NCBI GenBank assembly: GCA_001782645.1
Contig: MFPH01000012.1
Location: forward strand, 1 to 8,774
Direction: 5' to 3'
Source: Candidatus Levybacteria bacterium RIFCSPLOWO2_12_FULL_37_14
GTDB taxonomy: Bacteria > Patescibacteriota > Microgenomatia > Levybacterales > UBA12049
Length of the DNA: 8,774 nucleotides
Below, piece by piece: positions 5,201 to 8,774 of this stretch; within the stretch, counting starts at the first letter, position 1, and every line of letters begins with the position of its first letter. A program made the position numbers and the translations under genes. A model generated the notes under the pieces. That model was given only the letters and a program-made list of their open reading frames with translations, was not told where the DNA came from and did not search any database.

Positions 5201-5701
5201 TTCTTGGGAAAAATGTGGACCAACACAAGCACAAAGATCTTTCACTCCTGTAATCAAATTATATGCTTTATTTTTAGTACTTATTAATTTATCAAGCTGA
5301 TCGGAAGATGAAAGTTGTTCAAGAAGTTGTTGGTGTTTTTTTATTTGTTCAAGATTAGTCAGTGGTGTAAAAAGAATTTCTACCATATGCTGAGCTTCAT
5401 CACTTCTTATAATCCTCATTTTGGTAGAATCACCAATCTCTCCATAGTCACGCATCTCCGTCTCCCACGACAAACTATTTTTAGTTGCATCCCCTATTTC
5501 GCTCCCATGGCTGAATATAGGTTTATATGTACGAATGATATCTTGCATTTCAAGATGTTTTTCTCTTCCCCAACCATGATGGTTTGCGTCAAATAAAACT
5601 ACACTAGCCGGGTTTGAAGTCTTAAATATATTCTCAAGCGGATAAAGATTTACATTATCTTTACCTTGATCAGATCTATTTATGCTTCCTTCTTGTTTCA
5701 T
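2174..5701 (-). CDS. tandem MutS-like ATPase, two ATPase modules in one chain
   Basis: This 1175-residue protein has two MutS core-plus-ATPase halves. Half 1 has a clamp-type start near 117 (LEQIKKHQQLLEQL), Walker A GANTSGKS (about 344-351), DLSAFMREIE (396-405), Walker B YVDEGYSTTS (D423, E424) and H-loop ATHN (455-458). Half 2 has SEILERQKMFDEL (about 623-635), Walker A GPNGCGKT (998-1005), ELSAFSQEIE (1050-1059), Walker B AVDEAFSTTS (D1079, E1080) and ATHN (1111-1114). The C-terminal SYATEVARTMNLP resembles the MutS ending. The mismatch-binding N-terminal domain, Smr and HNH are absent. A Lys/Glu-rich linker lies at about 677-692. All catalytic residues look intact in both halves. I chose ATG at 5701 because TGCTATAAT ends 6 nt before it; GTG at 5749 would add 16 residues. 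A role in DNA structure recognition or recombination is inference. Confidence 0.88.
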   Translation of the reverse strand: MKQEGSINRSDQGKDNVNLYPLENIFKTSNPASVVLFDANHHGWGREKHLEMQDIIRTYKPIFSHGSEIGDATKNSLSWETEMRDYGEIGDSTKMRIIRSDEAQHMVEILFTPLTNLEQIKKHQQLLEQLSSSDQLDKLISTKNKAYNLITGVKDLCACVGPHFSQEPLINLYYEGVTTISTAEYDFGPQGDEEEILPMVAEGVDRITDGLSAINNLQESIKIPYLKQTLFDPQFITEVEKELKIIVPFDKADPKKEDTHNGIWTNYAYDYLNEILEKKIKPYLLRIGATLEFAKRIRDEKWGKVSFDSNKPYGYTEGWNMERKKKGQVCNDSTSDTPITILSGANTSGKSFNMKADLLIRLAAQSLGYAPLKEGNLPLYKNFVYLDRQSTDSDNDLSAFMREIENWKTVIPYLNQNTRLYVDEGYSTTSPQDQARLLFKTASYANKKGGSVMLATHNDTILGIAENDPNMKIYHLETEFGDKGELIRHFKLKPGRSESFAFAVAKAGNYPENILTEIESYLKQDGLTPTISFPLNFPKVENFFPDERERMKKQLRSLESLFPDAPANPIFHLFSQDPDFSMNTFLKNLTVDKDTFKFTIHDSAELNDALAKMVLWNSGLKSSEILERQKMFDELTQNRNYLNIHEAIENAGALELTLSTIINATKEGINKRLNPFDEKEDPKKQDKPRKEESTYFSYRDLQAAIAFLRIQQKLLGNDPSFMNLFESLTSFSSASKIKNKKLNEENTGENILDSKLLTNEEKAAFEQYVKQLKTINKFLPAVPLKDINFESIKEELMVLEEHKRGKAKPDEEKKKDLSGMFWNIGKITDLMIGGIPYALRKISNDLEKTQNLIAKLKAIDSIYLHQAANILVQEISKDRAILKGEVVPEAKAIGETLSDIPMLSQLNHLSRGKKSFSAFDFTDAEARNTPFQNTLRNLDAICLFAGIIQSEKLAPVNLNETGEIKLSNMFSIFKQKEKEIKNSISFDPKEERVQLLTGPNGCGKTFYEKGAVASLLMSLATGYSPAESASIPVLDSVVYLDRVVQKQDSELSAFSQEIEYWKVLLPLLKSKRAVFAAVDEAFSTTSPVYQAAFTYAAISEFLKNGHFLMLATHNHDLVTKLQNIKTPLVNPYHFRFSIENGKINYEYAIKEGHENSYATEVARTMNLPEEIVGSD

Positions 5702-5707
5702 GGGGGG

Positions 5708-5716
5708 ATTATAGCA
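5708..5716 (-). promoter_or_regulatory. extended -10 promoter giving a leaderless MutS-like mRNA
   Basis: The minus strand reads TGCTATAAT, then CCCCCC, then ATG (5701-5699). Initiation normally falls 6-7 nt after the hexamer, so the transcript should begin at or next to the A of the ATG. This decides the start codon over GTG at 5749, which lies upstream of the promoter. Confidence 0.7.
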
Positions 5717-5724
5717 AAATAGAT

Positions 5725-5746
5725 AAAAATTTTCTTCCGCCGGAAG
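5725..5746 (-). terminator. possible terminator of the Nudix gene
   Basis: CTTCCGGCGGAAG (5734-5746, a 5-bp stem with a 3-nt loop) is followed on the minus strand by AAAATTTTT. It begins 19 nt after the Nudix stop and lies just upstream of the MutS-like promoter. The stem is short and the U-tract is offset by four A residues, so efficiency is doubtful. The symmetry could also serve as an operator. Confidence 0.4.
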
Positions 5747-5765
5747 CACCGGAGAATAAATAGAA

Positions 5766-6179
5766 TTAATTAGTAAGCAATTCTTCTACGATATTTTTAT
5801 TTTTGGTGAAAAAGAGATTCGCAGATGCTGCCAATTGAAGTTTGCCCAATTCCTTTAAGTCAAAAAATTGCAATTCCTGCCCTTCTGCGCGCTCTATAAA
5901 ATTTACGTTATTATCTGTTAATTTTCCATGATAGAAATATGTATCTTTATTTTCAGAAGAAGCAACTAGCAGAAGTTTTACGTCATTAATTTTGATATTC
6001 ATTTCTTCTTTTATTTTCCTGATAATTGTTTTTTCGCAGGATTCATTACTTTCTTTTTCTCCTCCGATCATGCACCAAGTTTTTTTAAGTCCCGAATTAA
6101 TAATATAATTTCTGATCATTAATAATATTTTTTCTTTGTAGGTTAAGAGGACCAAACTTTCATTAAGTTTGCGGATCAT
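5766..6179 (-). CDS. Nudix hydrolase
   Basis: Numbered from ATG at 6179 this is 137 residues. The Nudix box is complete in spacing: G40-x5-E46-x7-R54-K55-I56-x-E58-E59-x-N61-I62. The consensus RE is RK and the late G is N. The metal-binding Glu pair E58/E59 is kept, so activity on a nucleoside-diphosphate-linked substrate is likely; the substrate cannot be read. The preceding strands (SLVLLTYKEKILLMIRN) and GLKKTWCMIGG fit the fold. The upstream TGGTATAAT box overlaps the alternative first ATG (6188), which adds MKD; the box ends 7 nt before ATG 6179, so a leaderless start there is preferred. It follows the S51 peptidase gene by 31 nt on the same strand and may also be co-transcribed with it. 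Confidence 0.85.
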   Translation of the reverse strand: MIRKLNESLVLLTYKEKILLMIRNYIINSGLKKTWCMIGGEKESNESCEKTIIRKIKEEMNIKINDVKLLLVASSENKDTYFYHGKLTDNNVNFIERAEGQELQFFDLKELGKLQLAASANLFFTKNKNIVEELLTN

Positions 6180-6186
6180 ATCTTTC

Positions 6187-6195
6187 ATTATACCA
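6187..6195 (-). promoter_or_regulatory. extended -10 promoter of the Nudix gene
   Basis: The minus strand reads TGGTATAAT, and the final AT is shared with an ATG at 6188. From the end of the hexamer to the second ATG (6179) is 7 nt, the leaderless spacing. No convincing -35 is visible. Longer transcripts from the Fic promoter could still use ATG 6188, so the gene may make two N-termini. Confidence 0.55.
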
Positions 6196-6210
6196 TCTTT
6201 CTACAATGAA

Positions 6211-6831
6211 TTAATTAGTCTTAATTACAACCTCTCCGTCACGGAGAGTTTTGAAAGGCATTTTGTTTTTGATAAAATATTCTACTTCTTTGTCTACGTT
6301 TCCGGATTCGGGATGGCTTGATTTATAATGCGGTGCAAAAGAAAAATTAACAATATCTAAACCATCCCAATCAATTTTCGAATTATAGCCTTGCGGAATA
6401 ATATTCGGATCATCTACCAATTCTAATCCGTGTAGGGTTGGGGATAATACACATATTCCCGCGCTGTAACCCGCGTAAATAAAATTCGGATCTTTGGTTC
6501 TATCTCTTATCCATTTATCGAAGCTACTTTGCGTCATTGCCCGTTTTAAAATAAAAGTATTTCCGCCTCTGATATAAACAGCACCATAATTATTTAACTT
6601 TCCGCTTAATTCTTTTTGCCTGTCAAAATAACCTCTTAAATCCACTTCTTCAGGAAGCAATCCTAAATTTTTTAATTCCATTATTGAATTTCTTACGCTT
6701 TCTTCTCTTTCCAAGCTACCAACATAATCCATGGCATTGGCTATAACTGCAACTTTCTTATTATCAGAAAATAATTCTAATAATTTTTCAGGGTTATTTC
6801 CTAAACGGTACGACGAAAGATATAATTTCAC
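6211..6831 (-). CDS. S51 family peptidase (PepE/cyanophycinase-like)
   Basis: This 206-residue protein has the S51 fold markers: a strand VAVIANAMD (about 27-35), the glycine-rich turn IRGGNTF (87-93), the nucleophile elbow GYSAG with Ser123, and APHY with His168 as the likely catalytic base partner. An acidic residue near 140-141 (LVDDP) may complete the triad. The length is a little below that of E. coli dipeptidase E (about 229). Family members cleave Asp-containing dipeptides or cyanophycin; cytoplasmic dipeptide turnover is the modest inference here, since there is no signal peptide. The start is GTG at 6831, one base after the Fic stop and about 5 nt behind GAGGGG, so translation is probably coupled. 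The overlapping ATG runs into TGA at once and is not used. Confidence 0.88.
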   Translation of the reverse strand: MKLYLSSYRLGNNPEKLLELFSDNKKVAVIANAMDYVGSLEREESVRNSIMELKNLGLLPEEVDLRGYFDRQKELSGKLNNYGAVYIRGGNTFILKRAMTQSSFDKWIRDRTKDPNFIYAGYSAGICVLSPTLHGLELVDDPNIIPQGYNSKIDWDGLDIVNFSFAPHYKSSHPESGNVDKEVEYFIKNKMPFKTLRDGEVVIKTN

Positions 6832-6832
6832 A

Positions 6833-7882
6833 TTACCCCTCTTTTTTCTGAACTAGCTTGTAATATGACGTTTTTGTTTTACCGAATTTATCCAAAATCC
6901 CTTTCTTCACCAGAGAATGCAAGAGGGCATGAGCTTGCTGGCGAGTTACGGACAATGCCTCCTGAATATCCGATGTTCTGATTGCCTTTTTGTCTAAAAC
7001 TATTTCCAAAACTTCTTCCTCGCGGGATGAAACCAGCACTCTTTTTTCACCTTTTATTCCTTCCAGATTTTTATTTTTAAGATCATTTATTCGGGCCATC
7101 GCTCCCTGAAGAGAAAAGGCAATTCCTTCCAAAAAATACTCCATCCATTCGGTTTCATTGCCCCGATCTGCACTATGAAGAACATCCGAGTACATCTGAC
7201 TGTCAATATCATAAAAATCATCGAGTATAAAGAATTTTACAACTTCATAATTTTGCAAAAGTAAATAATAAGTGGTCAGAATTCTGGCCAACCGGCCATT
7301 TCCATCAAAAAAAGGGTGAAGATAGGCAAATTGGTGATGCATAATGCCGGCTTTTATCAGAGGGTGAAGATCATCTCCCGTTGATAGCCAGTCGTACAAT
7401 TCTTGCAAAGCCTTTTTTATTTCCAGAGTTGTATGGTAGGGCGGGTTATGCTTGACAACAATTTCGGTTTTTGTTTTATGTCCTACGAAAACCGATCCGT
7501 TTCTGAATTTACCCGGATCTTGCTTCTCCAATCCCTGCATAAGAGCGCCATGAAGCTCAAGCGTAAGCCCTAATGTTATTGGGGCGCGTTCTTTGGATAG
7601 AACGGCAATTCTGTTCAAAACCGCAAAATAATTTTTGACTTCTTTTTCCGATTTTGTCACCGGAATTTGATCCCCAAGGATTATATTGGTAACGTCACGA
7701 GGGGACAAAGGATTTCCCTCGATGCTGGTTGAATGATGAGTGGCCAAAATCTGATTTTCTTCAGACAATCTCAAGGCAAGGGAGGGAATTAACTTTTCTC
7801 CCAAAAGTTGGCCGTAAAGCCTCTCAATCGCAGCCAGCTCATTGACTATTTTTGGCGTGTAGCTGAATTTAGGTTCAAACAT
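6833..7882 (-). CDS. Fic family protein with C-terminal winged helix
   Basis: This 349-residue protein has the canonical Fic motif HPFFDGNGRLAR (H189 to R200) with every catalytic residue, so it should transfer AMP or another nucleotide to a protein hydroxyl. An N-terminal inhibitory helix of the (S/T)xxxE(G/N) type is visible as STSIEGN (S51, E55, G56), making it a class II, self-inhibited Fic. The flap region with KTKTEIVVKHNPP lies at about 136-148. Residues about 285-345 form a winged helix (TSDIQEALSVTRQQAHALLHSLVKKGIL) that could bind DNA. The target is unknown. It leads an operon with the S51 peptidase (1-nt gap). The start ATG at 7882 lies 14 nt after a consensus -10, leaving a leader of about 8 nt with no Shine-Dalgarno. 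No antitoxin gene is adjacent, in keeping with built-in inhibition. Confidence 0.93.
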   Translation of the reverse strand: MFEPKFSYTPKIVNELAAIERLYGQLLGEKLIPSLALRLSEENQILATHHSTSIEGNPLSPRDVTNIILGDQIPVTKSEKEVKNYFAVLNRIAVLSKERAPITLGLTLELHGALMQGLEKQDPGKFRNGSVFVGHKTKTEIVVKHNPPYHTTLEIKKALQELYDWLSTGDDLHPLIKAGIMHHQFAYLHPFFDGNGRLARILTTYYLLLQNYEVVKFFILDDFYDIDSQMYSDVLHSADRGNETEWMEYFLEGIAFSLQGAMARINDLKNKNLEGIKGEKRVLVSSREEEVLEIVLDKKAIRTSDIQEALSVTRQQAHALLHSLVKKGILDKFGKTKTSYYKLVQKKEG

Positions 7883-7896
7883 ATAATTATTCTCTG

Positions 7897-7925
7897 ATTA
7901 TACTATATCACAACCCAATTGTCAA
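7897..7925 (-). promoter_or_regulatory. consensus promoter of the Fic-S51 operon
   Basis: The minus strand reads TTGACA (7920-7925), exactly 17 nt, then TATAAT (7897-7902): a perfect sigma-70-type promoter and the only one in the window with both boxes perfect. The predicted start is near 7890. Such a strong core next to upstream repeats suggests control by a repressor or activator rather than by promoter strength. Confidence 0.85.
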
Positions 7926-8014
7926 GTTATATGTAAGGCTATTTGTCAAGTTCGAAGTTATTTTGAGGCTATGGAGATTTTTTGGAACTGTCGGATTGTA
8001 AAGCTAATTGTCAA
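7920..8014 (-). repeat. repeats carrying TTGACA upstream of the Fic operon
   Basis: On the minus strand TTGACAATTAGCTTTACA (7997-8014) recurs as TTGACAAATAGCCTTACA (7932-7949), 16 of 18 identical. A third TTGACAATT (7917-7925) is the promoter -35. A weaker partial copy, ATAGCCTCAAAATAACTT, lies at about 7955-7972. The two upstream TTGACA boxes have no -10 at 17 nt, so they look like binding sites, not promoters. The rest of the 195-bp gap holds no gene. Confidence 0.55.
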
Positions 8015-8054
8015 CCTAATTGTAGTATTATGAAACAATAGCTCTACAATTCAC

Positions 8055-8069
8055 CGGCTGAGCACGCCG
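8055..8069 (-). terminator. weak hairpin after the GNAT gene
   Basis: CGGC-GTGCTCA-GCCG on the minus strand starts 9 nt after the GNAT stop. The stem has only 4 bp and is followed by GTGAATTGT with no U-tract, so it is at best a weak or factor-assisted terminator. Confidence 0.25.
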
Positions 8070-8077
8070 ACCAAGAC

Positions 8078-8572
8078 CTATTCCATCTTCTTAAGTAGTT
8101 TATATTCAAGCTCTAAAGCATCTTTAAGTGGTATTCCATAGTTTCCGATTTCTGGAATTTCGGGTTTTATTTTGCGGGCTCTGTTAATAGCGTCAGGATA
8201 TACTTTTGTAATTCTAAAACCTCTTTTTTGATAAAATTTTAGCGAATCAATGTTGTCATTCGATGTGAGCAACCAAACGTTTTTAATTCCCTTTTTCCCT
8301 GCAAATTCCTTCACTTTTTCTATCATGGCTGTGCCTATACCTTTTCCTTTCTTAGTAGAATTTAATGAAACTATTTCTAATCTTCCACTTGCAATATCGC
8401 AAATTACAACTCCTATCAGCTGGTCATTGATTTCAGCAACAAATCCCGGCAGTATCAATGTATTAAAAAGCTTTGATGCTACAACCATTTCAGATTTCCA
8501 AGCGTCAGTCATCACTTTTTTAACCCACTTTTTATCTTTTTTCTCAATAGATCTAATTAATATATTCTCCAT
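8078..8572 (-). CDS. GNAT family N-acetyltransferase
   Basis: This 164-residue protein has the GNAT order: an N-terminal strand and helix (IRSIEKKDKKWVKKVM), strands FVAEINDQLIGVVICDI (44-60), motif A with LEIVSLNSTKKGKGIGTAMIE (65-85), where K75-G76-K77-G78-I79-G80 is the acetyl-CoA pyrophosphate loop with Lys in place of Arg, and motif B NIDSLKFYQKRGF (107-119). It transfers acetyl from acetyl-CoA to an amine; the substrate cannot be read. The tail (about 120-164) is longer than the minimal domain and ends in KLLKKME. ATG at 8572 lies 6 nt after TGATATAAT, so the mRNA should be leaderless. It diverges from tRNA-Gln through a symmetric promoter, and a 195-bp gap separates it from the Fic gene. 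Confidence 0.9.
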   Translation of the reverse strand: MENILIRSIEKKDKKWVKKVMTDAWKSEMVVASKLFNTLILPGFVAEINDQLIGVVICDIASGRLEIVSLNSTKKGKGIGTAMIEKVKEFAGKKGIKNVWLLTSNDNIDSLKFYQKRGFRITKVYPDAINRARKIKPEIPEIGNYGIPLKDALELEYKLLKKME

Positions 8573-8578
8573 ATGGCA

Positions 8579-8587
8579 ATTATATCA
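8579..8587 (-). promoter_or_regulatory. extended -10 promoter of the GNAT gene
   Basis: The minus strand reads TGATATAAT, then TGCCAT, then ATG at 8572, the same leaderless geometry as the MutS-like gene. It forms a perfect 10-bp inverted repeat (AATTATATCA / TGATATAATT, 13 nt apart) with the tRNA-Gln promoter. Confidence 0.7.
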
Positions 8588-8601
8588 AAATCTTATTTTA
8601 T

Positions 8602-8609
8602 GATATAAT
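8602..8609 (+). promoter_or_regulatory. extended -10 promoter of tRNA-Gln
   Basis: TGATATAAT (8601-8609) ends 10 nt before the mature tRNA 5' end. The -35 position (8581-8586, TATATC) lies inside the opposing GNAT -10, and the same is true in reverse, so the pair is symmetric and probably mutually exclusive. Confidence 0.65.
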
Positions 8610-8619
8610 TTTGAGGCGT

Positions 8620-8690
8620 TGGGAGATCGTCTAATGGTAGGACGTAAGACTTTGGATCTTACTATTCAGGTTCGAATCCTGGTCTCCCAG
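8620..8690 (+). tRNA. tRNA-Gln(TTG)
   Basis: The acceptor TGGGAGA (8620-8626) pairs with TCTCCCA (8683-8689). The D loop contains AATGGTAG, and the anticodon stem TAAGA/TCTTA carries loop CTTTGGA (anticodon TTG, 8652-8654). The T loop is TTCGAAT and the discriminator is G at 8690. The next bases are CAA, so CCA is not encoded. It reads CAA glutamine codons. Confidence 0.95.
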
Positions 8691-8720
8691 CAAAAGTAAA
8701 AACTACATTTGAGACTACAC

Positions 8721-8774
8721 ATGGAAGGTGTCAGACTAAATCCCAAACTCTACTGTGCAAGCCGATTAACTCTG
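8721..8774 (+). CDS. possible 5' end of an unknown gene, cut by window edge
   Basis: ATG at 8721 opens 18 codons, starting MEGVRLNPKLYCAS, and stays open to the last base. There is no clear Shine-Dalgarno, only GAGA upstream, and no family can be recognised from so few residues. On the other strand a 13-codon frame from the edge to a TGA is equally short, so the call is weak. Nothing else is evident between tRNA-Gln and the edge. Confidence 0.25.
   Translation, partial: MEGVRLNPKLYCASRLTL

Noticed and set aside
3342..5596. Plus-strand frames at 3342-3611, 4683-4892 and 5315-5596, and the minus frame at 2395-2646
   Set aside because: All lie inside the MutS-like gene in other frames; the apparent Phe/Ser-rich proteins are by-products of antisense reading.
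6833..7882. Fic-antitoxin (toxin-antitoxin) pair
   Set aside because: The inhibitory STSIEGN helix is inside the Fic protein itself and the neighbouring gene is an S51 peptidase, so there is no separate antitoxin.
8250..8603. Plus-strand frame opposite the GNAT gene
   Set aside because: It is antisense to conserved GNAT motifs A and B and runs across the GNAT promoter.
1..8774. Alternative genetic code with TGA as glycine (as in Gracilibacteria)
   Set aside because: No gene uses TGA as its stop, but none needs TGA readthrough either; glycine is encoded by GGN throughout. Nine genes are too few to read the stop bias as a code change.
1..8774. CRISPR array or prophage remnant
   Set aside because: No evenly spaced direct repeats with unique spacers and no phage structural, integrase or lysis genes were seen.

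Overview
The window looks like a piece of an AT-rich, compact bacterial genome, most likely from the Candidate Phyla Radiation (Patescibacteria, Microgenomates- or Parcubacteria-like). This is an inference. It rests on the small DUF378 and DUF192 proteins, several orphan zinc-ribbon proteins, a MutS-like protein with no mismatch-recognition domain, tRNAs that only partly encode CCA, and mostly leaderless or Shine-Dalgarno-less genes. The standard code fits: all nine complete CDSs stop at TAA or TAG and none needs TGA readthrough.

Layout. Bases 1-500 hold a minus-strand tRNA run, Leu(TAA), Pro(TGG), Gly(TCC, cut by the window edge), with GC-rich hairpins in the spacers. A DUF378 membrane miniprotein (620-805, +) meets a basic zinc-ribbon protein (897-1154, -) that has no ordinary start codon upstream of its first CxxC. 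From overlapping divergent promoters at about 1136-1191 a DUF192 protein (1185-1508, +) goes the other way. A 95-bp inverted-repeat element (1510-1604) precedes a protein of three zinc ribbons (1626-2168, +). That gene converges, 5 bp apart, on a very large tandem MutS-like ATPase (2174-5701, -). Upstream of it on the minus strand lie a Nudix hydrolase (5766-6179), an S51 peptidase (6211-6831) and a Fic protein with a C-terminal winged helix (6833-7882). Next come a repeat-bearing promoter region (7883-8077), a GNAT acetyltransferase (8078-8572, -), and tRNA-Gln(TTG) (8620-8690, +).

How it works together. Fic and the S51 peptidase are a clear two-gene operon (1-nt gap, GTG start behind GAGGGG) under a consensus TTGACA-17-TATAAT promoter. 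Immediately upstream of that promoter lie further TTGACA-containing repeats that have no -10 box of their own. Nudix, the MutS-like gene and GNAT each carry their own TGnTATAAT box only 6-7 nt before an ATG, which implies leaderless mRNAs. No single pathway obviously unites the genes. The strongest unusual items are the one-chain double MutS ATPase, the recurring leaderless promoter architecture, the symmetric GNAT/tRNA-Gln divergent promoter, the zinc ribbon without a normal start, and the MITE-like element at 1506-1608.
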